This document shows positions 42,165 to 51,536 of a DNA stretch of 52,231 nt, piece by piece. The translations under genes and the position numbers were made by a program. Position 1 is the first letter of the stretch. Every line of letters starts with the position of its first letter. Source of the DNA: Nitrosomonas ureae (GTDB lineage Bacteria; Pseudomonadota; Gammaproteobacteria; Burkholderiales; Nitrosomonadaceae); NCBI RefSeq assembly GCF_900108305.1, contig NZ_FNUX01000022.1, positions 1 to 52,231 on the forward strand. Direction: 5' to 3'. The notes under the pieces are model-generated. The model was not told the origin of the DNA. It saw nothing but the letters and a program-made list of their open reading frames with translations, and did no database searches.

Positions 42165-44549
42165 TTAGAAATTTGCAATTAAGGTGGCGCGAATGGCTAT
42201 GGGCGAGCCCGGCGTAATATTATTGTTGTTGTGTACCGAAGCGAAATAATTGGCATCAAATAAATTCTCAATATTCAACTGACCGCGAAACCGTTTGGTA
42301 AACTGTGCAAACAATGCCGCATCAACTCTTGTAAAATCAGGAATTCTGACCGTATTATCGGCCGAAGCAAACATCCCGCCGCGATAAATCACACCAACCG
42401 CCGCTCCAATTTTAGGCGTGATATCGTATCGATTCCAGGCGGAAAAGGTATGCCGGGGAAGCTCCCCTACCGTAGCTCCTTTTTTTGCCGCTCCGGGCAC
42501 TTCACTGGTAAATTCACCGGTTTGATAAGCATAACCGCCCATTACACTCCAATCCGAAGTCAATTGACCATTGAGACTGATTTCCACACCTTCTGTACGT
42601 TGCCCCTTGGCTAAAAAGGTTCGTGTTGGATCATTCGGATCAGCCGTGATCACATTGGTCCGATCCAGTTGATAAACAGCACCGGTTACTGCCAAATCAG
42701 GACGAATATCCCATTTAATTCCAGCCTCCAGTGTCGTGAATTTTTCCGGTTTAAGCGTATCGACTGTCACGTTCAAGGATGTCAATTGATCGCCTGCACG
42801 CGGGACATAAGCCTGACTGTAACTGGCATAAAAAGAAACCGGCTCGATGGGTTTATAAATAACCCCAAAGCGCGGAGCGATCAAATCATCCTTTGTTTTC
42901 AGGTGATCTCTACCTGCATTCCGCTGGCGAAAATCCACTTCAAACAAATCGTAGCGCACGCCTGCAATTAATTGCAGTTGCGGCAGCAATTCAATCTGAT
43001 CCTGAATATATAAGGATGTCACATTGACGACACTACGATTATGCGCATCCGTATCTCGTGTCAAAAAATCCACGGGGGCATTCGTAACCGGATTACTGAT
43101 AGGCACTCGCAAATTGACTTGCGATATATCGTTATTAAAAAAACCGTTTCTTCTCTGATTGTGGGTTTCCTGACGTCCTACCTCGATACCTGCCATCAAT
43201 GTATGTGAGATCGGCCCGGTGTTAAGTGAATAGAGCAGATTTGTCTGGTTAAAAACATTATCGCGCGTTGTGACGTTGTTATACGCTCCGAGCGATATCA
43301 ATCCGGAAAAAACCTGACTATTGGCAAAGATGTTTTGGTAGAACTTATCGTACGTCGTATAGTTTGTCCGGTTCTGCAACGTAACCCCGGAATCAAATTT
43401 ATGTTCAATCAAAGAATTGAATGAAAGCACATCGATATTCGCGTTACTACGCTTCGGGTCACCAAAAAACTGGGATTCATGCACATTAACTGGGCGGCCT
43501 AAAAATGAAGGAATACCTCGATCAGCGGTACGATCATCGTGAAATCGCTCCATGCCCGCAATCACCTTAGTGCGATGTGTCGGTTTGATCGTAATGGTCG
43601 GAGATATGCCAAGACGCTCCATATCGACTCCATCGCGAAAACTGCCGGCATCTTCGTATAGAGCATTCAAGCGAACGGCAGCCACATCATTAATGACATA
43701 GCCGACATCAGCGGTCATTCTTTTCTGATTGAATGAGCCTCCTTGAAAAGTAAATTCCCGGACTGGATCCCAATTGGCCTGCTTCGACACACGATTTACC
43801 ACACCGCCCGAACCACCACGGCCAAAAATCATTCCGTTGGCGCCTTTGAGCACTTCAATACGCTCAATATTATATAAATCGCGATAAAATTCGGCATCAT
43901 CACGTATGCCATCAATAAAAAAATCTCCCGTCGAGCGATTGCCGCGAAAAACCAATGCATCACGATTGCCTTCTCCCTGTGACACACCAACACCGGGCAC
44001 ATAGCGAACTGCATCGCCCAGACTACGGATTGATTGATCTTTAATCAACTCATTGGTGATTACTGAAATGGCTTGTGGAACATCGCGCAATAAAGTATTG
44101 GTTTTTGTCGCCGTATGGGTGCTTACCGCTTTATAACGGCTGGCACTATCAGCAGTGACTTTAATTGAAGGCAGAGTAACAACCGACTCAGCACCTGATC
44201 CATCTGGCTGCGTCATAATGATATAGCCTTCGGCTTGCCTGTTCACTTGCAATCCGGAATTCTCAAGCAATTGATTCAAGGCCGGCTGAATTTCAAAATC
44301 ACCCTCGAGTCCAAAAGTCACTTTTCCCTGGAGCAAAGCAGGATCGGCAATCAGCTTAACTCCCGACTGTTCCGCAAATTGATTGATAGCGTCTTGCAAA
44401 GAACCGGCTGGAATACTAAAGGTGCGTATAGTTGATAGGGGATTTATTGATTCTGCAAAACTTGATTTTGGAGGAAAAGTTAGCGTCAAACCGAAATTTA
44501 ACAATATTGCATAGAAGCAGACACTCTTAACAATCCTGCGGATAATCAT
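42165..44549 (-). CDS. TonB-dependent siderophore receptor with STN signalling domain
   Basis: This 794-residue outer-membrane transporter takes up ferric siderophores using TonB energy. It has a signal peptide to about residue 34, then an STN domain (about 43-118: IPAGSLQDAINQFAEQSGVK to NRQAEGYIIM), the form seen in FecA/FpvA-type receptors that signal to anti-sigma factors. The plug follows (TNTLLRDVPQAISVITNELI, VRYVPGVGVSQGEGNRD, LKGANGMIFGRGGSGGVVNR). A 22-strand barrel ends in the terminal aromatic IRATLIANF. Similarity is to FhuE/FpvA-like catecholate or hydroxamate receptors; the ligand is unknown. No fecI/fecR pair is visible, so the signalling partner, if any, is elsewhere. Confidence 0.93.
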   Translation of the reverse strand: MIIRRIVKSVCFYAILLNFGLTLTFPPKSSFAESINPLSTIRTFSIPAGSLQDAINQFAEQSGVKLIADPALLQGKVTFGLEGDFEIQPALNQLLENSGLQVNRQAEGYIIMTQPDGSGAESVVTLPSIKVTADSASRYKAVSTHTATKTNTLLRDVPQAISVITNELIKDQSIRSLGDAVRYVPGVGVSQGEGNRDALVFRGNRSTGDFFIDGIRDDAEFYRDLYNIERIEVLKGANGMIFGRGGSGGVVNRVSKQANWDPVREFTFQGGSFNQKRMTADVGYVINDVAAVRLNALYEDAGSFRDGVDMERLGISPTITIKPTHRTKVIAGMERFHDDRTADRGIPSFLGRPVNVHESQFFGDPKRSNANIDVLSFNSLIEHKFDSGVTLQNRTNYTTYDKFYQNIFANSQVFSGLISLGAYNNVTTRDNVFNQTNLLYSLNTGPISHTLMAGIEVGRQETHNQRRNGFFNNDISQVNLRVPISNPVTNAPVDFLTRDTDAHNRSVVNVTSLYIQDQIELLPQLQLIAGVRYDLFEVDFRQRNAGRDHLKTKDDLIAPRFGVIYKPIEPVSFYASYSQAYVPRAGDQLTSLNVTVDTLKPEKFTTLEAGIKWDIRPDLAVTGAVYQLDRTNVITADPNDPTRTFLAKGQRTEGVEISLNGQLTSDWSVMGGYAYQTGEFTSEVPGAAKKGATVGELPRHTFSAWNRYDITPKIGAAVGVIYRGGMFASADNTVRIPDFTRVDAALFAQFTKRFRGQLNIENLFDANYFASVHNNNNITPGSPIAIRATLIANF

Positions 44550-44664
44550 AATAAATTAAGGTACAAATATTTTTGCTGTTTTAGCAAGCACTTTGAAGCA
44601 TTTTATGTAACATAACAGCCCTATTCAATGAGGGACAAGATTACACAAGGAAAATAAGCACGCA

Positions 44665-44683
44665 AATATAGATTATCATTTGA
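44665..44683 (-). promoter_or_regulatory. Fur-box-like sequence upstream of the siderophore receptor
   Basis: The minus-strand 19-mer TCAAATGATAATCTATATT contains the central AATGATAATC of the Fur consensus and matches 13 of 19 positions. It lies 116-134 bases before the receptor start. The rest of the 44550-44917 interval has no gene that I can support; it is AT-rich and would hold the receptor promoter and the bfd 3' end. Confidence 0.5.
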
Positions 44684-44917
44684 TGAAACCTGGATCTAAT
44701 TTCCGCAGATTCAATTTCTATTTCTTAAAACAGAAACTGATTGAAGTACGCAAGCAAATATCCGCTGCTTACGTCAATACGTTTTTTTCAAGATGAATCA
44801 AGACATTCATGACACAAAGAAGATTTAAAATACACTGAAAACGGCCTGATAGAATAACAGTGCTATTGTAGCATCTCTTCGCCATGCCAGTCTGAAACTA
44901 CTCGACATTCATGCCCC

Positions 44918-45157
44918 TCATGCAGCATTTTTACACATGCAAGTCGATTGGGTAGAAAAAGATTGAGGCGCCAGATCTTGCATCTGGGATTTTTGCTCCA
45001 GCGTCTGATCCAAGACCTGCTTGACATGGCACGCACACAAACCACACTGCTCCGTAACACCGAGGCAAGCCTTTAAATCCCTCATCCGGTCAGCACCCTG
45101 ATAAATTGCTTCCCGCAGCGCTCTTTCTGTAACTCCTTTGCAAATACATACGTACAT
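44918..45157 (-). CDS. bfd: Bacterioferritin-associated ferredoxin
   Basis: Bfd is a [2Fe-2S] ferredoxin that reduces ferric iron in bacterioferritin so that it can be released in iron starvation. The 79-residue protein keeps the four cluster cysteines at the E. coli positions: C4 and C6 (MYVCICKGVTE) and C38 and C41 (VTEQCGLCACH). Two extra cysteines (C31, C43) lie nearby. It is about 15 residues longer than E. coli Bfd, and the tail carries another C-x-C (STCMCKNAA). A Fur-box-like site lies 70 bases upstream. No bacterioferritin gene is adjacent. Confidence 0.92.
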   Translation of the reverse strand: MYVCICKGVTERALREAIYQGADRMRDLKACLGVTEQCGLCACHVKQVLDQTLEQKSQMQDLAPQSFSTQSTCMCKNAA

Positions 45158-45226
45158 ATCGAATACCCTGCAATCTAAAGTTCAGTTAAATGAAATATCA
45201 AACAAAACAAAGATCAAAGAATGATT

Positions 45227-45245
45227 AATAATGAGAATGATTCTT
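45227..45245 (-). promoter_or_regulatory. Fur-box-like sequence upstream of bfd
   Basis: AATAATGAGAATGATTCTT (plus strand) matches the 19-base Fur consensus at 14 positions and includes the symmetrical core AGAATGATTCT. It lies 70 bases from the bfd start and 222 bases from the divergent sdaA start, so bfd is the more likely target. The remaining 45158-45467 interval shows no gene. Confidence 0.65.
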
Positions 45246-45467
45246 AATTATATCGAATTAATTGCAAAAAGCAACTTATTTCGATAATTATTACCGAGCA
45301 ATATATGGCTGAACATATCTGCATTTAAACCTTGCAACCAATAAAAACTGTTGAGTCAATACAAGACATATAGGATACTAGCTGACTGCTGATTTAAGCG
45401 TGCAAACTCCACCAATCAGCGCATAAATTCTCTATGGTAGATAATCCTAATTTTCACAGGTAACTTA

Positions 45468-46847
45468 ATGTTCATTAGCGTTCTTGATCTCTTCAAAATA
45501 GGTATTGGGCCATCGAGCTCGCACACTATGGGTCCTATGGTCGCAGCCAAAGATTTTCGTGATCGAATTCAAGTCTATGTTTCCGATCACAAAACCCCAT
45601 CCTTTTTGCAGGTTCGTTGTACTTTACGAGGTTCTCTGGCTTTCACCGGCAAAGGTCATGCAACCGATCGGGCAGTAACTTTAGGCATGCACGAATACAC
45701 ACCGCGAGGACTGGCCAAGCTGAATGTTAATGAATTATTTGAACGACTTTGGCAGCAAACAACAATTCAAATCAAAGAATCCATCAAAATTCACTTCAAT
45801 CCGGTAGAAGATATTATCTTCGATCGCGGAGAACCTTTGCCGGAACATCCCAATGGCATGATTTTTCAACTGTTGGATGAAACTGGAAAAACACTGTTAA
45901 CCGAAACTTATTTCTCGATTGGTGGCGGTTTCATCACCACATTACCGGAAATTGGCAAGCTTGTAGCGCCGATGAAAATAGAAGCGATCAGCTCCTGCGG
46001 CTTTCCCTTCGATTCAGCTAATCAGATGATGAAAATGTCAGCTGATAGTGGTTTATCAATTTCCGCTATGAAACGCAGTAATGAGGTAGAGCGTATTAAT
46101 GAAAGTGAGCTCGATGCAGGATTGGATGCAATCTGGAACGCAATGCAAACATGCCTGGAAAACGGGTTGATCGCTGAAGGCCGGCTACCCGGTGGCTTAA
46201 ATATCAAACGGCGCGCACATGCATTGTTTCAACAATTACAAAGTAATCCTCATAAGGCTAACTTAAATGACTGGTTATGCGCGTATGCCATGGCAGTTAA
46301 TGAAGAAAATGCAGCCGGACATATGGTAGTTACCGCACCGACCAATGGTGCAGCGGGCGTAATACCGGCCGTTATTTACTATGCAGTAAAACATGAAGGC
46401 GCAACACTCGAGCAAGTACGGGATTTCTTGCTGGTGGCCGGCGCGATTGGCGGGTTAATCAAGCATAATAGCTCAATCTCCGGCGCGGAAGTTGGATGTC
46501 AAGGAGAAGTAGGTTCGGCTTCGGCTATGGCAGCAGCAGGTTTGTGTGCTATAAAAGGCGGCACTACACAACAAATTGAGAATGCTGCAGAAATTGCATT
46601 GGAACATCACTTGGGCATGACTTGCGATCCTGTAGGCAGCCTGGTTCAAGTACCATGCATAGAACGTAACGGCTTCGGAGCCATTAAAGCATACACCGCA
46701 GCATCCTTGGCAATTCGCGGCGATGGCCAGCATTTTATGTCATTGGACAACTGCATCACCGCGATGAAACAAACCGGACTGGAAATGTCAGTAAAATATA
46801 AAGAAACCTCACTGGGTGGTTTAGCTGTCAGTATCACGGAATGTTAA
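45468..46847 (+). CDS. sdaA: L-serine ammonia-lyase (iron-sulfur serine dehydratase)
   Basis: The enzyme deaminates L-serine to pyruvate using a [4Fe-4S] cluster. The 459-residue single-chain form matches E. coli SdaA/SdaB. The beta domain opens with [19 protein letters not shown] near residue 10. The alpha domain has [20 protein letters not shown] near 280, and the cluster cysteines are visible in [14 protein letters not shown] near 345, [10 protein letters not shown] near 386 and [13 protein letters not shown] near 397. It could feed serine carbon to pyruvate for the alanine route, but no operon link exists. It converges on the DUF3422 gene with only 19 bases between. Confidence 0.95.
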   Translation: MFISVLDLFKIGIGPSSSHTMGPMVAAKDFRDRIQVYVSDHKTPSFLQVRCTLRGSLAFTGKGHATDRAVTLGMHEYTPRGLAKLNVNELFERLWQQTTIQIKESIKIHFNPVEDIIFDRGEPLPEHPNGMIFQLLDETGKTLLTETYFSIGGGFITTLPEIGKLVAPMKIEAISSCGFPFDSANQMMKMSADSGLSISAMKRSNEVERINESELDAGLDAIWNAMQTCLENGLIAEGRLPGGLNIKRRAHALFQQLQSNPHKANLNDWLCAYAMAVNEENAAGHMVVTAPTNGAAGVIPAVIYYAVKHEGATLEQVRDFLLVAGAIGGLIKHNSSISGAEVGCQGEVGSASAMAAAGLCAIKGGTTQQIENAAEIALEHHLGMTCDPVGSLVQVPCIERNGFGAIKAYTAASLAIRGDGQHFMSLDNCITAMKQTGLEMSVKYKETSLGGLAVSITEC

Positions 46848-46866
46848 TCAAACTTCATCGCTAGCT

Positions 46867-48207
46867 TTACAATTTGCTGATCATATTACGTACCCTTCTA
46901 ACGACTAAGAAAACTCCAAGCACTACGACCGGAATCGCAATACCGGTCAGCAATTCTACATTGATATCATGCTCTGCTGCCTTAAACGCTTTTAATCCGT
47001 AACCGATGATCCCCAACAGATAATAACTCAATACAACTACGGACAAGCCTTCAACCGTTTCCTGCATGCGCAGCTGCACGCGCGCCCGGTTATCCATGGA
47101 TTTAAGCAAATCACGAATCTGCGCTTCCATGGATAAATCTACCCGTGTACGTAATAACGCCGATGCGCGCCCCAAACGCATGGATAGCGTTTCCAGCTTA
47201 GTATGAACCAGCTCACATGTTCCCATCGCCGACGACAAACGCTGGATCATAAATTCCTGCAACATTTGCAACCCTTCAATCCGCTCCTCGCGTAACTCTG
47301 CAATGCGCAGTTTTACAATATCATAATAAGCCCGGGACGCATTAAAACGATGACTGGTTTGTGCAGACAGGCGCTCTGTCTCTGCCGCCAGAAGCGTTAA
47401 TTCATTAAGTAAATGCTGTTCGTCTTCAATACTGGTCAATATCACATTATTAGCAGTCAATTCGGCCAAGCGCTGATCTGCGCGAGCCAATTGCGGAATA
47501 ATTTTGCGGGTAACGGGTAACGGCAACATCGCCAACATGCGATAAGTTTCAATTTCAAGAAGACGTTGTACCAAGCGTCCAATCTGACGGCTGCGCAAAT
47601 TTTCATCATGAATCAGAATGCGGCCGAAATTATCAGAGTGAATCTGATTATCACTCCATACACTTGCGGCGCCTCCTGCCACTCTGGAACCGATTACAGT
47701 TCCAGAAGCGAATAGCGCTGATAATTCATGCAAGCTGCGCTTGGGGCGTGATCGATCCTCCAGGGCAATATGCGTCGCAACCAGGAGTTCACCGGGCAGG
47801 CTGGCCAACCACTCCTGTGGCACATACGTAATCGCGGGACGCTCAAATGGAATATCAAACACCCCTACACGATAAACAGTATACGTCGAATATTCGGTAT
47901 GACGTTCCCATCTAAGGCGAAACTCACCAAAATCCGCACTAAAATCATTCTCATGCGTATTAGGCGGGTTTATATTATAACGCCCACATAACTGACAGAT
48001 CAGCTTTCGTTCCTGCTCGATCCACTCTCGATCAGACATCAGCACCAGATGTGAAAGCTCAAAAGGTGGCGCTAATAATTCGTACGCCACCGCATTCAAT
48101 TCAGCATGCAGTTCTTGTCTTTCAGGATATTCGGGAATATTCAATTGCTTTTCTATTGCGGGCGGATTTGATTCAATTAATGAGGATTGTAAAGTAAATA
48201 AATTCAT
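46867..48207 (-). CDS. DUF3422 family membrane protein (second copy)
   Basis: This 446-residue protein is a paralogue of the one at 5486-6820. Both share WERHTEYSTY / WERHTEFTRY, the QEWLASLPG / QGWLAGIPG region, VQRLLEIETYRMLAMLPLPV / AQRLLEIETYRLMALKGLPF, LSMRLGRASALLRTRVDLSM / LSARVSRTSALLRTRVDIQA and ETVEGLSVVVLSYYLLGIIG / STVEGLSIAAISYYVISLLL. Two hydrophobic segments sit near the C-terminus (about 380-402 and 415-435). The N-terminal NEVHARP motif is changed here (HAELNAVAYELLAPP). The function of the family is unknown; divergence at the signature suggests the copies do different jobs. Confidence 0.88.
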   Translation of the reverse strand: MNLFTLQSSLIESNPPAIEKQLNIPEYPERQELHAELNAVAYELLAPPFELSHLVLMSDREWIEQERKLICQLCGRYNINPPNTHENDFSADFGEFRLRWERHTEYSTYTVYRVGVFDIPFERPAITYVPQEWLASLPGELLVATHIALEDRSRPKRSLHELSALFASGTVIGSRVAGGAASVWSDNQIHSDNFGRILIHDENLRSRQIGRLVQRLLEIETYRMLAMLPLPVTRKIIPQLARADQRLAELTANNVILTSIEDEQHLLNELTLLAAETERLSAQTSHRFNASRAYYDIVKLRIAELREERIEGLQMLQEFMIQRLSSAMGTCELVHTKLETLSMRLGRASALLRTRVDLSMEAQIRDLLKSMDNRARVQLRMQETVEGLSVVVLSYYLLGIIGYGLKAFKAAEHDINVELLTGIAIPVVVLGVFLVVRRVRNMISKL

Positions 48208-48356
48208 AAATCACGTAGCCAAGTTTACCAACCTGGAGCATACCTAATTTATTAAAAAACAATAAATCTTTTACGGAAAAATAATTTTCTCAAACCTAAA
48301 CGACTACAGAATGTTTTTGCAGGTCTATATCGAGAATCTAATGAAGAGGATTATAC

Positions 48357-48390
48357 AATAAAAAGATCAACGTTCATTTGAACGTTGATC
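48357..48390 (-). terminator. Intrinsic terminator with no assigned gene
   Basis: GATCAACGTTC at 48365-48375 pairs perfectly with GAACGTTGATC at 48380-48390 over ATTT. On the minus strand it is followed by TTTTTATTG, a good U-tract; on the plus strand there is none. No minus-strand ORF lies upstream of it before the plus-strand gene at 48623. It may end an unrecognised short minus-strand RNA or antisense transcript. The remaining 48208-48622 interval holds no other feature I can support. Confidence 0.65.
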
Positions 48391-48622
48391 GACTAACTAT
48401 CAGGAAGGTAAATAAAGTCTAACACGGCAAATGTGAAGTATTTGTGATAAAAGAATAAGCGACTTGAAGCTGCATGATAACGGATTCCTGCTATCGCTTA
48501 GCACTTAAAATACCAATGGATACATTTTTTATGATGATCTGTGTATCATAAGCTGCATTATCTTAGTTTCTTTTTGGAAACGCTTTCTAATCGCTGGCAA
48601 ATCAGATTAAACAGGAAAACTT

Positions 48623-49084
48623 ATGGGCGCCATTTTCTTTTATATTTTTATTTATTTCATCGGGTACTACGCTTCTAACGTACTGAATATGTTAACAGTT
48701 CGTCCATTCATTACAAACCGCTACATGGCTGCATTACTACCGGTATATGGCGTTGCGCTGACACACGCTTATGTAATCGTTAGTAGCCCGCCTCCTCAAA
48801 GTGCAGACATGACCGTCGAATACGCATTGCTGATGTTCATCACTTTACCGGTTGTTATCGTGACATTGGGTGCTGTATATTTCATGTGGAATAGCAAAGG
48901 CAAGCAAGATGATAGCCCGGATGAAAATGCATTTGATGATGCAAGCAAGCCATCTGAAACTATCCACAATGAATTCACTAATCAGGAAGCAGAAATACAA
49001 TCTGAAGTTGACTCAGTTACAGAAGAAAAAGAAACTAATCACAGAAATGCAGAACCCGACACTAACAGCAATGAAAAAATCTAA
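48623..49084 (+). CDS. Small inner-membrane protein with acidic cytoplasmic-type tail, unknown
   Basis: The 153-residue product has three hydrophobic segments (about 3-20, 33-53 and 65-90) followed by an acidic, glutamate- and asparagine-rich tail of about 60 residues beginning NSKGKQDDSPDENAFDDASK. No known domain is recognised. The tail is low in complexity and probably disordered. An ACAGGAAAA sequence precedes the ATG. It is a lone gene between two minus-strand genes. Codon use is AT-richer than the housekeeping neighbours. Confidence 0.7.
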   Translation: MGAIFFYIFIYFIGYYASNVLNMLTVRPFITNRYMAALLPVYGVALTHAYVIVSSPPPQSADMTVEYALLMFITLPVVIVTLGAVYFMWNSKGKQDDSPDENAFDDASKPSETIHNEFTNQEAEIQSEVDSVTEEKETNHRNAEPDTNSNEKI

Positions 49085-49172
49085 TGTGAGCATTTATTTC
49101 ATTGATACTATAAAAAACTTCCGCATAGTCTAAACATACAATAAACCAAGGCTGAAAAACTGATACCAGGGC

Positions 49173-49649
49173 TTATGATGGCCGGTCGACAATAACGTGT
49201 TCTTTCTGTGCACTCAGTGTGCCCTGTTCGATAATCGCCAGCGTCAATCGTGAAATTGCCACGCGCTTGTTCGTATCTTCTTCGATAATATCTGTTTGCC
49301 AGACTTGTGTACGCCGACCAGTATGCAAGGGTGTACAGATACCGATAACATGACCTTTGGTTACTGCCCGGATATGATTGATATTTAATTCCAGTCCAAC
49401 CGCACGGTACTGTTCGGGATTTATTGTCATCCAGCCAGATACACTGCCTAAAGTCTCAGATAATACGCAACTTGCACCACCATGCAATATACCGAATGGT
49501 TGTGTCGTACGTTTATCGACTGGCATGCGTGCTTTCAAAAAATCTATGCCCAATTCAATAAACTGAATGCCAATATGTTCTCCCATATTGGCATTCCGTA
49601 AACCTTCCAAATATTCAATCGTGTAATCTTTAAACCAAATCTTAGTCAT
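49173..49649 (-). CDS. Hotdog-fold acyl-CoA thioesterase (PaaI/MenI type)
   Basis: This 158-residue single hotdog domain protein is of the YdiI/MenI/PaaI group, which hydrolyses aryl- or acyl-CoA thioesters. Typical motifs are MGEHIGIQFIELGIDFLKAR near residue 22, PFGILHGGASCVLSETLGS near 51 with the catalytic glutamate in SET, and NINHIRAVTKGHVIGICTPL near 93. The tail after about 140 is short. The physiological substrate cannot be told from sequence. An AAGGAA site lies before the ATG. The 246-base gap upstream separates it from the c-di-GMP gene. Confidence 0.88.
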   Translation of the reverse strand: MTKIWFKDYTIEYLEGLRNANMGEHIGIQFIELGIDFLKARMPVDKRTTQPFGILHGGASCVLSETLGSVSGWMTINPEQYRAVGLELNINHIRAVTKGHVIGICTPLHTGRRTQVWQTDIIEEDTNKRVAISRLTLAIIEQGTLSAQKEHVIVDRPS

Positions 49650-49895
49650 TGAACATTCCTTTTTAACTTTTGATAACGAATAAACCCAGTGATACGAAGC
49701 CGAATGAGCATTGGAAATTTCCGATTACGTTCACTCCGGCGCTTAACAAGCCATTAGACTAGCTGATAACTTTTCCCGGGCTGAATTATATAATCTATTG
49801 ACAAACGCCAACATACTCTGATGAGAGTAAGAAACATAACTGGGATGATTTTCGATATGAAAAAGGATTTTTTATTTGCTTCTCTGGCTCTTAAA

Positions 49896-51536
49896 TCATG
49901 CCAAATATTTATCTTTAAAGTCTTCTGAATGCACAGGCCTGCCAGTAAGGTATCCTTGAACTAAATTACAACCTTCTTGCTTTAGGAATCCTAATTGCGC
50001 ATCACTTTCTACACCTTCAGCCACAACCATCAAATTCAAGCCCTCTGCCAAGCTCAGAATGGTACCAATGATTGCCATGTCTTCGGCACAATTTATCACA
50101 TCATCCACAAACGATTTGTCAATCTTCAATACGGATAAGGGAAATTTCTTCAAATAAGCCAATGATGAATAACCAGTACCAAAATCATCAATAGCAATTT
50201 TTACTCCCGCCACATGCAATTGAGTAAGAATCTCACCCGATCGCTGTGGATTATCCATCAACACACCTTCCGTGATCTCCAGCATAAGGTTTTGTGGCAA
50301 TAAGCCTGATTCACTCAGTACCTTACTGATCATTTCCAGAAAATCTTCCTGAACAAATTGACGTGGAGATACATTCACAGAAATGTAAAAATCTTTAAGG
50401 CCAGCATCCTGCCATTGTTTCGCTTGATAACACGCACTTCGCAAAGCCCATGCTCCAAGAATTTTAATTAAACCGCTATTTTCTGCCAGTGGGATAAATT
50501 TTATCGGTGGAATAAAACCTTGATTTGGGTTTTTCCAACGCATTAACGCTTCTGCACCTCTTAATTGACCAGTTTGTACACAGAAAATCGGTTGATAATG
50601 CAGCATAAATTCACCATTCTCAATCCCTTGATACATTGCGGATTCCAATGATAAATCGCTTCTCTCACCATCATCAACCTGATCACTATAAATTTTCCAG
50701 TGATTTTTGCCCAGTGTTTTCGCTCTATACATCGCGACTTCGGCATGCCGATACAGCTGTGAAGCACTGCTTCCATGTACTGGATACAGCGATATACCCA
50801 AGCTTGCGCTAATATGCAGCGTGTGTTCACTGATACGGAATGATTGCTGTAATGCGGTCGATATCTTTCTTGCAATCATCTCAATATTATTCTGGCCTAC
50901 TCCCATCATTATCATAGAAAATTCGTCATCACTGACGCGAGCTACCGTATCACTACGCCGGACGCAGTTTTGTAGACGCTCGGCAACACCCTTGATTAGC
51001 TCATCACCAATACCATGTCCCAGCAAATCATTAATTTTTCTATATCCATCCAAACTTATAATCATCAATGACAAAAAACTCTTCTCTCGCTGTGCAGTTT
51101 GAATATTCATACCAATACGATCATCGAGTAATACCTTTCCAGGTAGCCCTGTCAACGTATCATGTGTTGAGAAATAAGCCAGTCGAGTCTCATTCTCTTT
51201 CCAATGCGTTGCATCGAAGGCAACAACAACATATTGATCGTCCAATAATCGATGAATGTAGCAGTCAACCCATATCGGCAGCATGAGTTGACGTAGAAGA
51301 CGACAAATAAGAGTCTGTTTCTCGCCACTCTTCCTTGCTTTTTCCTGAGCATCCCAGAATGACGCCATATCTTCAGGTTGAATGTATGAACCAATCGATT
51401 CATGAAGCAACCCCTTAGATAATTGTAAAAATTCCTGTGACGATTTGGATGCTTGCTGAATAATTCCTTGAGCATTAATGCACACGGCAAAATCACATAT
51501 ATCCGATAGTAAATTGAAGGAAACGCGTGAATTCAC
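49896..51536 (-). CDS. PAS-GGDEF-EAL protein, probable c-di-GMP phosphodiesterase
   Basis: This 546-residue cytoplasmic protein has a PAS-like sensor domain (about 5-115), a GGDEF domain (about 120-285) and an EAL domain (about 300-540). The GGDEF active-site motif is degenerate: SDDEF in RVSDDEFSMIM, so cyclase activity is unlikely, although it may bind GTP. The EAL domain keeps catalytic motifs: GAEALMRWKNP, NVSPRQF, MLEITEGVLM, IDDFGTGYSSLAYLKKFP, LKIDKSFV and VVAEGVES. The likely role is c-di-GMP hydrolysis tuned by the PAS signal. No transmembrane segment is seen. It is monocistronic. Confidence 0.9.
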   Translation of the reverse strand: MNSRVSFNLLSDICDFAVCINAQGIIQQASKSSQEFLQLSKGLLHESIGSYIQPEDMASFWDAQEKARKSGEKQTLICRLLRQLMLPIWVDCYIHRLLDDQYVVVAFDATHWKENETRLAYFSTHDTLTGLPGKVLLDDRIGMNIQTAQREKSFLSLMIISLDGYRKINDLLGHGIGDELIKGVAERLQNCVRRSDTVARVSDDEFSMIMMGVGQNNIEMIARKISTALQQSFRISEHTLHISASLGISLYPVHGSSASQLYRHAEVAMYRAKTLGKNHWKIYSDQVDDGERSDLSLESAMYQGIENGEFMLHYQPIFCVQTGQLRGAEALMRWKNPNQGFIPPIKFIPLAENSGLIKILGAWALRSACYQAKQWQDAGLKDFYISVNVSPRQFVQEDFLEMISKVLSESGLLPQNLMLEITEGVLMDNPQRSGEILTQLHVAGVKIAIDDFGTGYSSLAYLKKFPLSVLKIDKSFVDDVINCAEDMAIIGTILSLAEGLNLMVVAEGVESDAQLGFLKQEGCNLVQGYLTGRPVHSEDFKDKYLA

